From contig CAKOGZ010000120.1 in NCBI GenBank assembly GCA_934045905.1, positions 186,001 to 250,000 of the forward strand: a DNA stretch of 64,000 bases. The letters run 5' to 3'. The notes under the pieces are model-generated. The model was not told the DNA's origin and made no database searches. It was given only the letters and a program-made list of their open reading frames with translations. Below are positions 1-8,578 of the stretch, piece by piece (within the stretch, counting starts at the first letter, position 1; each line of letters starts with the position of its first letter). The DNA is from Leuctra nigra (Eukaryota; Arthropoda; Insecta; Plecoptera; Leuctridae). A program made the translations under genes and the position numbers.

Positions 1-112
1 TCTGCCCCCTTGGAGTCGCCCGACGCTGCCCTGTCAGATTATTATATAATAAAGTTAGGTTAATACAGGTTAGCGAAGCGAGCGTAGCTGACTCATCACA
101 AGCTTTAACCTC

Positions 113-250
113 CATTGACTAAAAAATGGATGAAAACCTAGGAAATGAGGAAAATCTAAGGAACATTGTTAATTGTTACATTGTTACCTTTGTAGGCTAA
201 CCTACATTGTTGGTCAATATACATTGACAAAAAAATGGATGAAAATCTAT
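113..250 (+). repeat. 29-bp direct repeats flanking the A-only segment (reference copy)
   Basis: Copies at 113-141 and 222-250 match at 26 of 29 positions (cattgac, then an A-run, tggatgaaaa, then cta). Their starts are 109 bp apart. B has a single fused copy with six instead of seven A. The pair is present in every A monomer and absent from every B. Confidence 0.9.
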
Positions 251-253
251 CGG

Positions 254-263
254 GGGTCGACCC
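254..263. other. 10-bp palindrome gggtcgaccc in A monomers
   Basis: A perfect palindrome directly after the second direct repeat, present in almost all A copies and absent from B. In five A monomers (1149, 6485, 9727, 15063, 18779) one g is replaced by t, giving gggttcgaccc and destroying it. In the A at 56,586 it reads gggtcaaccc. Confidence 0.7.
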
Positions 264-319
264 ATCAGCTTCTGAATAACATGAACAGTTAATTCCGGCG
301 AATCGGAGAGTCTGACATA

Positions 320-341
320 AAAAAGTGTTTCTGCACTTTTT
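320..341. other. Hairpin conserved in both monomer types (reference A copy)
   Basis: Perfect 8-bp inverted repeat aaaaagtg / cacttttt with a 6-base loop tttctg. B has the same stem and loop (1,940-1,961 in the reference copy). Few copies break it: an arm change near 22,240, an extra g near 23,865, an arm change near 35,236, loop changes near 34,184 and 56,340, and complete loss in the B at 59,359. Any role is unknown. Confidence 0.75.
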
Positions 342-387
342 AAGCCTCTCACCATCTACTATATAGGGTAACGTTGTCAACTCTCTT

Positions 388-421
388 AGAGTAATAGATT
401 CGTCACAAAGTAGGAAACAAA
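388..421 (+). other. 34-bp block identical between A and B (reference A copy)
   Basis: Positions 388-421 in A equal 2,008-2,041 in B without a difference, although the bases just to the left are clearly diverged. It contains gattcgtcacaaagtagg. A few right-hand A copies carry aaagaagg here. It may be a protein-binding site or simply a region homogenised between types. Confidence 0.6.
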
Positions 422-441
422 TAAAAAAATATCAATATGAG

Positions 442-531
442 CTACTTCTAAAGTGGCACCCCCCTATTTTTATCGAATTTTCTTGAAGCCTACACAACGT
501 TATGCCGAGAAATGAAATAAAACACTTTTCG
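442..531 (+). other. 90-bp block nearly identical between A and B (reference A copy)
   Basis: It aligns with 2,062-2,151 of B with only three differences (a/g after the C-run, a/t in gaagcc, a/t in gaaat). It includes the C-run ggcacccccc and cctacacaacgttatgccg. Together with the 34-bp block and the hairpin it forms the conserved 3' part of both monomer types. Confidence 0.7.
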
Positions 532-574
532 AAAATAATAGGTTTAACATTAACATGTAAAAAAAAATCTCCCC

Positions 575-1148
575 TCTGCCTCCTGGTGTCGCCCGACGTT
601 GCCCGGTCAGATAATTTTATAATAAAGTTAGGTTAATACAGGTTAGCGAAGCGAGCGTAGCTGACTCATCACAAGCTTTAACCTCCATTGACTAAAAAAT
701 GGATAAAAACCTAGGAAATGAGGAAAATCTAAGGAACATTGTTAATTGTTACATTGTTACCTTTGTAGGCTAACCTACATTGTTGGTCAATATACATTGA
801 CAAAAAAATGGATGAAAATCTATCGGGGGTCGACCCATCAGCTTCTGAATAACATGAACAGTTAATTCCGGCGAATCGGAGAGTCTGACATAAAAAAGTG
901 TTTCTGCACTTTTTAAGCCTCTCACCATCTACTATATAGGGTAACGTTGTCAACTCTCTTAGAGTAATAGATTCGTCACAAAGTAGGAAACAAATAAAAA
1001 AATATCAATATGAGCTACTTCTAAAGTGGCACCCCCCTATTTTTATCGAATTTTCTTGAAGCCTACACAACGTTATGCCGAGAAATGAAATAAAACACTT
1101 TTCGAAAAAAAATAGGCTTATAAATAAAATTATAAAAAAGAACCCCAC
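575..1148 (+). repeat. Chimeric A' monomer: B-type start joined to an A body
   Basis: The first ~45 bases are the B-type start (tctgcctcctggtgtcg, gacgttgcccggtc, ataattttat). From the shared 618-635 stretch onward the sequence is A, including the 109-bp A-only segment and both direct repeats. The tail is of the type that B normally carries (cttataaataaaattata). It therefore occupies the position of a B in an AB dimer. The private change ggataaaaacc near 701-710 recurs in the A' copies at 5,911, 9,153 and 14,489, so all four descend from one event. Confidence 0.88.
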
Positions 1149-1722
1149 TCTGCCCCCTTGGAGTCGCCCGACGCTGCCCTGTCAGATTATTATATAATAA
1201 AGTTAGGTTAATACAGGTTAGCGAAGCGAGCGTAGCTGACTCATCACAAGCTTTAACCTCAATTGACTAAAAAATGGATGAAAACCTAGGAAATGAGGAA
1301 AATCTAAGGAACATTGTTAATTGTTACATTGTTACCTTTGTAGGCTAACCTACATTGTTGGTCAATATACATTGACAAAAAAATGGATGAAAATCTATCG
1401 GGGTTCGACCCATCAGCTTCTGAATAACATGAACAGTTAATTCCGGCGAATCGGAGAGTCTGACATAAAAAAGTGTTTCTGCACTTTTTAAGCCTCTCAC
1501 CATCTACTATATAGGGTAACGTTGTCAACTCTCTTAGAGTAATAGATTCGTCACAAAGTAGGAAACAAATAAAAAAATATCAATATGAGCTACTTCTAAA
1601 GCGGCACCCCCCTATTTTTATCGAATTTTCTTGAAGCCTACACAACGTTATGCCGAGAAATGAAATAAAACACTTTTCGAAAATAGCAGGCTTAATATTA
1701 ACATGTAAAAAAAAATCTCCCC

Positions 1723-2195
1723 TCTGCCTCCTGGTGTCGCCCGACGTTGCCCGGTCAGATAATTTTATAATAAAGTTAGGTTAGGGTAGGTTAGCGAAGC
1801 GAGCGAAGCGAGCGTAGCTGACCCTTAACAAGCTTTAACCTACAGTGACAAAAAATTGATGAAAACCTATCTGGATTGTGCCCTTCTGCTTCTGAAGGAC
1901 ATAAACTAAGAAATGCGGCGTATCGGAGCGTCTGACAGAAAAAAGTGTTTCTGCACTTTTTAAGCCTCTCTCCATCATCTATATAGTGTATCATTTTCAG
2001 CTCTCTAAGAGTAATAGATTCGTCACAAAGTAGGAAACAAACAAAACTTTTTCAATATGACCTACTTCTAAAGTGGCACCCCCCTGTTTTTATCGAATTT
2101 TCTTGATGCCTACACAACGTTATGCCGAGAAATGTAATAAAACACTTTTCGCAAAAAAATAGGCTTATAAATAAAATTATAAAAAAGAACCCCAC
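1723..2195 (+). repeat. Reference B monomer (short type, 473 bp)
   Basis: It starts with tctgcctcctgg and ends with the tail ataaaattataaaaaag plus a C-run. Relative to A it lacks the 109-bp segment between the direct repeats, keeping one fused repeat near 1,843-1,870. It also has two gcgaagcga-type units instead of one (1,794-1,815) and a fuller TTAGG-like run (1,776-1,794). The 55 bases after the fused repeat are strongly diverged from A but equal in length. From the hairpin (1,940-1,961) to about 2,151 it is close to A. This copy and those at 7,059, 10,301, 15,637 and 19,353 share ctatctgg and ctatatagtg in place of ctatcagg and ctatatggtg. Confidence 0.93.
1776..1815 (+). repeat. TTAGG-like run plus gcgaagcga minisatellite (reference B copy)
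   Basis: 1,776-1,794 reads as TTAGG, TTAGG, G, TAGG, TTAG. It is followed by two copies of a 9-bp unit (gaagcgagc phase) ending in gcgtagctg. In A the same place has one 9-bp unit, and the TTAGG run is interrupted (ttaggttaatacaggttag). Confidence 0.8.
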
Positions 2196-2226
2196 TCTGC
2201 CCCCTTGGAGTCGCCCGACGCTGCCC
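2190..2226 (-). other. Possible G-quadruplex / i-motif tract at the C-rich box (reference copy)
   Basis: The + strand has four C runs of 4, 5, 3 and 3 separated by 6, 9 and 7 bases, so the - strand has four G runs with loops short enough for a relaxed quadruplex. The tract recurs at each junction of the tctgcccccttgg type. At the tctgcctcctgg junctions the second run is interrupted (CCTCC). This is a sequence pattern only; folding is not shown. Confidence 0.5.
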
Positions 2227-5200
2227 TGTCAGATTATTATATAATAAAGTTAGGTTAATACAGGTTAGCGAAGCGAGCGTAGCTGACTCATCACAAGCTT
2301 TAACCTCCATTGACTAAAAAATGGATGAAAACCTAGGAAATGAGGAAAATCTAAGGAACATTGTTAATTGTTACATTGTTACCTTTGTAGGCTAACCTAC
2401 ATTGTTGGTCAATATACATTGACAAAAAAATGGATGAAAATCTATCGGGGGTCGACCCATCAGCTTCTGAATAACATGAACAGTTAATTCCGGCGAATCG
2501 GAGAGTCTGACATAAAAAAGTGTTTCTGCACTTTTTAAGCCTCTCACCATCTACTATATAGGGTAACGTTGTCAACTCTCTTAGAGTAATAGATTCGTCA
2601 CAAAGTAGGAAACAAATAAAAAAATATCAATATGAGCTACTTCTAAAGTGGCACCCCCCTATTTTTATCGAATTTTCTTGAAGCCTACACAACGTTATGC
2701 CGAGAAATGAAATAAAACACTTTTCGAAAATAATAGGCTTAACATTAACATGTAAAAAAAAATCTCCCCTCTGCCTCCTGGAGTCGCCCGACGTTGCCCG
2801 GTCAGATAATTTTATAATAAAGTTAGGTTAGGGTAGGTTAGCGAAGCGAGCGAAGCGAGCGTAGCTGACCCTTAACAAGCTTTAACCTACAGTGACAAAA
2901 AATTGATGAAAACCTATCAGGATTGTGCCCTTCTGCTTCTGAAGGACATAAACTAAGAAATGCGGCGTATCGGAGCGTCTGACAGAAAAAAGTGTTTCTG
3001 CACTTTTTAAGCCTCTCTCCATCATCTATATGGTGTATCATTTTCAGCTCTCTAAGAGTAATAGATTCGTCACAAAGTAGGAAACAAACAAAACTTTTTC
3101 AATATGACCTACTTCTTAAGTGGCACCCCCCTGTTTTTATCGAATTTTCTTGATGCCTACACAACGTTATGCCGAGAAATGTAATAAAACACTTTTCGCA
3201 AAAAAATAGGCTTATAAATAAAATTATAAAAAAGAACCCCACGCTGCCCCCTTGGAGTCGCCCGACGCTGCCCTGTCAGATTATTATATAATAAAGTTAG
3301 GTTAATACAGGTTAGCGAAGCGAGCGTAGCTGACTCATCACAAGCTTTAACCTCCATTGACTAAAAAATGGATGAAAACCTAGGAAATGAGGAAAATCTA
3401 AGGAACATTGTTAATTGTTACATTGTTACCTTTGTAGGCTAACCTACATTGTTGGTCAATAAACATTGACAAAAAAATGGATGAAAATCTATCGGGGGTC
3501 GACCCATCAGCTTCTGAATAACATGAACAGTTAATTCCGGCGAATCGGAGAGTCTGACATAAAAAAGTGTTTCTGCACTTTTTAAGCCTCTCACCATCTA
3601 CTATATAGGGTAACGTTGTCAACTCTCTTAGAGTAATAGATTCGTCACAAAGTAGGAAACAAATAAAAAAATATCAATATGAGCTACTTCTAAAGTGGCA
3701 CCCCCCTATTTTTATCGAATTTTCTTGAAGCCTACACAACGTTATGCCGAGAAATGAAATAAAACACTTTTCGAAAATAATAGGCTTAACATTAACATGT
3801 AAAAAAAAATCTCCCCTCTGCCTCCTGGAGTCGCCCGACGTTGCCCGGTCAGATAATTTTATAATAAAGTTAGGTTAGGGTAGGTTAGCGAAGCGAGCGA
3901 AGCGAGCGTAGCTGACCCTTAACCAGCTTTAACCTACAGTGACAAAAAATTGATGAAAACCTATCAGGATTGTGCCCTTCTGCTTCTGAAGGACATAAAC
4001 TAAGAAATGCGGCGTATCGGAGCGTCTGACAGAAAAAAGTGTTTCTGCACTTTTTAAGCCTCTCTCCATCATCTATATGGTGTATCATTTTCAGCTCTCT
4101 AAGAGTAATAGATTCGTCACAAAGTAGGAAACAAACAAAACTTTTTCAATATGACCTACTTCTAAAGTGGCACCCCCCCGTTTTTATCGAATTTTCTTGA
4201 TGCCTACACAACGTTATGCCGAGAAATGTAATAAAACACTTTTCGAAAAAAAATAGGCTTATAAATAAAATTATAAAAAAGAACCCCACTCTGCCCCCTT
4301 GGAGTCGCCCGACGCTGCCCTGTCAGATTATTATATAATAAAGTTAGGTTAATACAGGTTAGCGAAGCGAGCGTAGGTGACTCATCACAAGCTTTAACCT
4401 CCATTGACTAAAAAATGGATGAAAACCTAGGAAATGAGGAAAATCTAAGGAACATTGTTAATTGTTACATTGTTACCTTTGTAGGCTAACCTACATTATT
4501 GGTCAATATACATTGACAAAAAAATGGATGAAAATCTATCGGGGGTCGACCCATCAGCTTCTGAATAACATGAACAGTTAATTCCGGCGAATCGGAGAGT
4601 CTGACATAAAAAAGTGTTTCTGCACTTTTTAAGCCTCTCACCATCTACTATATAGGGTAACGTTGTCAACTCTCTTAGAGTAATAGATTCGTCACAAAGT
4701 AGGAAACAAATAAAAAAATATCAATATGAGCTACTTCTAAAGTGGCACCCCCCTATTTTTATCGAATTTTCTTGAAGCCTACACAACGTTATGCCGAGAA
4801 ATGAAATAAAACACTTTTCGAAAATAATAGGCTAAACATTAACATGTAAAAAAAAATCTCCCCTCTGCCTCCTGGTGTCGCCCGACGTTGCCCGGTCAGA
4901 TAATTTTATAATAAAGTTAGGTTAGGGTAGGTTAGCGAAGCGAGCGAAGCGAGCGTAGCTGACCCTTAACAAGCTTTAACCTACAGTGACAAAAAATTGA
5001 TGAAAACCTATCAGGATTGTGCCCTTCTGCTTCTGAAGGACATAAACTAAGAAATGCGGCGTATCAGAGCGTCTGACAGAAAAAAGTGTTTCTGCACTTT
5101 TTAAGCCTCTCTCCATCATCTATATGGTGTATCATTTTCAGCTCTCTAAGAGTAATAGATTCGTCACAAAGTAGGAAACAAACAAAACTTTTTCAATATG

Positions 5201-5336
5201 ACCTACTTCTAAAGTGGCACCCCCCTGTTTTTATCGAATTTTCTTGATGCCTACACAACGTTATGCCGAGAAATGTAATAAAACACTTTTCGAAAAAAAA
5301 TAGGCTTATAAATAAAATTATAACAAAGAACCCCAC

Positions 5337-8300
5337 TCTGCCCCCTTGGAGTCGCCCGACGCTGCCCTGTCAGATTATTATATAATAAAGTTAGGTTAAT
5401 ACAGGTTAGCGAAGCGAGCGTAGCTGACTCATCACAAGCTTTAACCTCCATTGACTAAAAAATGGATGAAAACCTAGGAAATGAGGAAAATCTAAGGAAC
5501 ATTGTTAATTGTTACATTGTTACCTTTGTAGGCTAACCTACATTGTTGGTCAATATACATTGACAAAAAAATGGATGAAAATCTATCGGGGGTCGACCCA
5601 TCAGCTTCTGAATAACATGAACAGTTAATTCCGGCGAATCGGAGAGTCTGACATAAAAAAGTGTTTCTGCACTTTTTAAGCCTCTCACCATCTACTATAT
5701 AGGGTAACGTTGTCAACTCTCTTAGAGTAATAGATTCGTCACAAAGTAGGAAACAAATAAAAAAATATCAATATGAGCTACTTCTAAAGTGGCACCCCCC
5801 TATTTTTATCGAATTTTCTTGAAGCCTACACAACGTTATGCCGAGAAATGAAATAAAACACTTTTCGAAAATAATAGGTTTAACATTAACATGTAAAAAA
5901 AAATCTCCCCTCTGCCTCCTGGTGTCGCCCGACGTTGCCCGGTCAGATAATTTTATAATAAAGTTAGGTTAATACAGGTTAGCGAAGCGAGCGTAGCTGA
6001 CTCATCACAAGCTTTAACCTCCATTGACTAAAAAATGGATAAAAACCTAGGAAATGAGGAAAATCTAAGGAACATTGTTAATTGTTACATTGTTACCTTT
6101 GTAGGCTAACCTACATTGTTGGTCAATATACAATGACAAAAAAATGGATGAAAATCTATCGGGGGTCGACCCATCAGCTTCTGAATAACATGAACAGTTA
6201 ATTCCGGCGAATCGGAGAGTCTGACATAAAAAAGTGTTTCTGCACTTTTTAAGCCTCTCACCATCTACTATATAGGGTAACGTTGTCAACTCTCTTAGAG
6301 TAATAGATTCGTCACAAAGTAGGAAACAAATAAAAAAATATCAATATGAGCTACTTCTAAAGTGGCACCCCCCTATTTTTATCGAATTTTCTTGAAGCCT
6401 ACACAACGTTATGCCGAGAAATGAAATAAAACACTTTTCGAAAAAAAATAGGCTTATAAATAAAATTATAAAAAAGAACCCCACTCTGCCCCCTTGGAGT
6501 CGCCCGACGCTGCCCTGTCAGATTATTATATAATAAAGTTAGGTTAATACAGGTTAGCGAAGCGAGCGTAGCTGACTCATCACAAGCTTTAACCTCAATT
6601 GACTAAAAAATGGATGAAAACCTAGGAAATGAGGAAAATCTAAGGAACATTGTTAATTGTTACATTGTTACCTTTGTAGGCTAACCTACATTGTTGGTCA
6701 ATATACATTGACAAAAAAATGGATGAAAATCTATCGGGGTTCGACCCATCAGCTTCTGAATAACATGAACAGTTAATTCCGGCGAATCGGAGAGTCTGAC
6801 ATAAAAAAGTGTTTCTGCACTTTTTAAGCCTCTCACCATCTACTATATAGGGTAACGTTGTCAACTCTCTTAGAGTAATAGATTCGTCACAAAGTAGGAA
6901 ACAAATAAAAAAATATCAATATGAGCTACTTCTAAAGCGGCACCCCCCTATTTTTATCGAATTTTCTTGAAGCCTACACAACGTTATGCCGAGAAATGAA
7001 ATAAAACACTTTTCGAAAATAGCAGGCTTAACATTAACATGTAAAAAAAAATCTCCACTCTGCCTCCTGGTGTCGCCCGACGTTGCCCGGTCAGATAATT
7101 TTATAATAAAGTTAGGTTAGGGTAGGTTAGCGAAGCGAGCGAAGCGAGCGTAGCTGACCCTTAACAAGCTTTAACCTACAGTGACAAAAAATTGATGAAA
7201 ACCTATCTGGATTGTGCCCTTCTGCTTCTGAAGGACATAAACTAAGAAATGCGGCGTATCGGAGCGTCTGACAGAAAAAAGTGTTTCTGCACTTTTTAAG
7301 CCTCTCTCCATCATCTATATAGTGTATCATTTTCAGCTCTCTAAGAGTAATAGATTCGTCACAAAGTAGGAAACAAACAAAACTTTTTCAATATGACCTA
7401 CTTCTAAAGTGGCACCCCCCTGTTTTTATCGAATTTTCTTGATGCCTACACAACGTTATGCCGAGAAATGTAATAAAACACTTTTCGCAAAAAAATAGGC
7501 TTATAAATAAAATTATAAAAAAGAACCCCACTCTGCCCCCTTGGAGTCGCCCGACGCTGCCCTGTCAGATTATTATATAATAAAGTTAGGTTAATACAGG
7601 TTAGCGAAGCGAGCGTAGCTGACTCATCACAAGCTTTAACCTCCATTGACTAAAAAATGGATGAAAACCTAGGAAATGAGGAAAATCTAAGGAACATTGT
7701 TAATTGTTACATTGTTACCTTTGTAGGCTAACCTACATTATTGGTCAATATACATTGACAAAAAAATGGATGAAAATCTATCGGGGGTCGACCCATCAGC
7801 TTCTGAATAACATGAACAGTTAATTCCGGCGAATCGGAGAGTCTGACATAAAAAAGTGTTTCTGCACTTTTTAAGCCTCTCACCATCTACTATATAGGGT
7901 AACGTTGTCAACTCTCTTAGAGTAATAGATTCGTCACAAAGTAGGAAACAAATAAAAAAATATCAATATGAGCTACTTCTAAAGTGGCACCCCCCTATTT
8001 TTATCGAATTTTCTTGAAGCCTACACAACGTTATGCCGAGAAATGAAATAAAACACTTTTCGAAAATAATAGGCTAAACATTAACATGTAAAAAAAAATC
8101 TCCCCTCTGCCTCCTGGTGTCGCCCGACGTTGCCCGGTCAGATAATTTTATAATAAAGTTAGGTTAGGGTAGGTTAGCGAAGCGAGCGAAGCGAGCGTAG
8201 CTGACCCTTAACAAGCTTTAACCTACAGTGACAAAAAATTGATGAAAACCTATCAGGATTGTGCCCTTCTGCTTCTGAAGGACATAAACTAAGAAATGCG

Positions 8301-8578
8301 GCGTATCAGAGCGTCTGACAGAAAAAAGTGTTTCTGCACTTTTTAAGCCTCTCTCCATCATCTATATGGTGTATCATTTTCAGCTCTCTAAGAGTAATAG
8401 ATTCGTCACAAAGTAGGAAACAAACAAAACTTTTTCAATATGACCTACTTCTAAAGTGGCACCCCCCTGTTTTTATCGAATTTTCTTGATGCCTACACAA
8501 CGTTATGCCGAGAAATGTAATAAAACACTTTTCGAAAAAAAATAGGCTTATAAATAAAATTATAACAAAGAACCCCAC
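5337..8578 (+). repeat. Higher-order unit II: 6 monomers (A A' A B A B)
   Basis: Monomers start at 5337, 5911, 6485, 7059, 7532 and 8106. The first four match positions 1-4 of unit I and the last two match positions 9-10, so two AB dimers (2,094 bp) are missing. The fifth monomer has the ordinary gtagctgac of position 5 but the cattattgg and ggctaaacatt of position 9, placing the join between about 7,618 and 7,738. It shares tacaatgac (A') and ctccactctg (end of the third monomer) with unit III only. Confidence 0.9.

Larger units (their letters stand above)
1..574 (+). repeat. Reference A monomer (long type, 574 bp)
   Basis: Order of parts: C-rich box (1-37), AT-rich stretch, degraded TTAGG-like motif (about 56-73), one gcgaagcga unit (about 73-85), first 29-bp direct repeat (113-141), a 109-bp segment present only in A, second direct repeat (222-250), a 10-bp palindrome (254-263), a hairpin (320-341), a 34-bp block identical in A and B (388-421), a 90-bp block almost identical in A and B (442-531), then an A-rich tail ending in ctcccc. 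This copy has the tail that is followed by the tctgcctcctgg start. It shares the private change ggtttaac near its end with the A monomers at 5,337, 8,579 and 13,915. Confidence 0.93.
1..5336 (+). repeat. Higher-order unit I: 10 monomers (A A' A B A B A B A B)
   Basis: Monomers start at 1, 575, 1149, 1723, 2196, 2770, 3243, 3817, 4290 and 4864. The window begins at a monomer start under the chosen phase. Positional markers include cctcaattgac, gggttcgacc, aaagcggcac and atagcagg in the third monomer; cttcttaagtgg in the sixth; cacgctg and caataaacatt in the seventh; ttaaccagc and a 7-C run in the eighth; gtaggtgac, cattattgg and ggctaaacatt in the ninth; gtatcagagc and ataacaaag in the tenth. 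These markers make it the reference for the left-hand higher-order repeat. Confidence 0.92.

Noticed and set aside
38..56. TATA-like and AATAAA motifs in every monomer
   Set aside because: They lie in AT-rich stretches where such motifs are expected by chance, and there is no coding region for them to serve.
156..380. 74-residue open frame on the - strand, repeated in most A monomers
   Set aside because: It starts at TTG, which a eukaryotic gene would not normally use. It is repeated only because the DNA is repeated. Copies differ mostly by amino-acid-changing substitutions (for example C to Y, F or N at the same residue), and several copies are interrupted or extended by single-base changes. 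I recognise no domain.
391..414. Possible CENP-B box at gattcgtcacaaagtagg
   Set aside because: TTCG and the central A fit the core pattern, but only one of the four bases of the required CGGG is present, so the match is too weak to call.
1..574. Monomer as a transposon or Helitron-derived unit (it starts with TC)
   Set aside because: The start was chosen for convenience. I see no terminal inverted repeats, no CTRR end with hairpin, no target duplication and no transposase fragment.
1399..1415. Degenerate tRNA around ggttcgaccc
   Set aside because: The bases flanking the loop do not pair as a T-arm, and no acceptor or anticodon arm is visible.
1791..1994. 67-residue open frame on the - strand, repeated in most B monomers
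   Set aside because: It has an ATG start but ends in the minisatellite (repeated serine-leucine-arginine codons). It is cut by stop codons in the B copies at 4864, 8106, 13442, 17731, 44273 and 45896 without any loss of the repeat. It is homologous to the A frame only because the DNA is homologous.
2110..2310. 63-66-residue open frame on the - strand across monomer junctions
   Set aside because: It runs through the C-rich box and the A-rich tail, changes its C-terminus with the length of the A-run, and has no recognisable family. It is a chance frame over a repeat junction.
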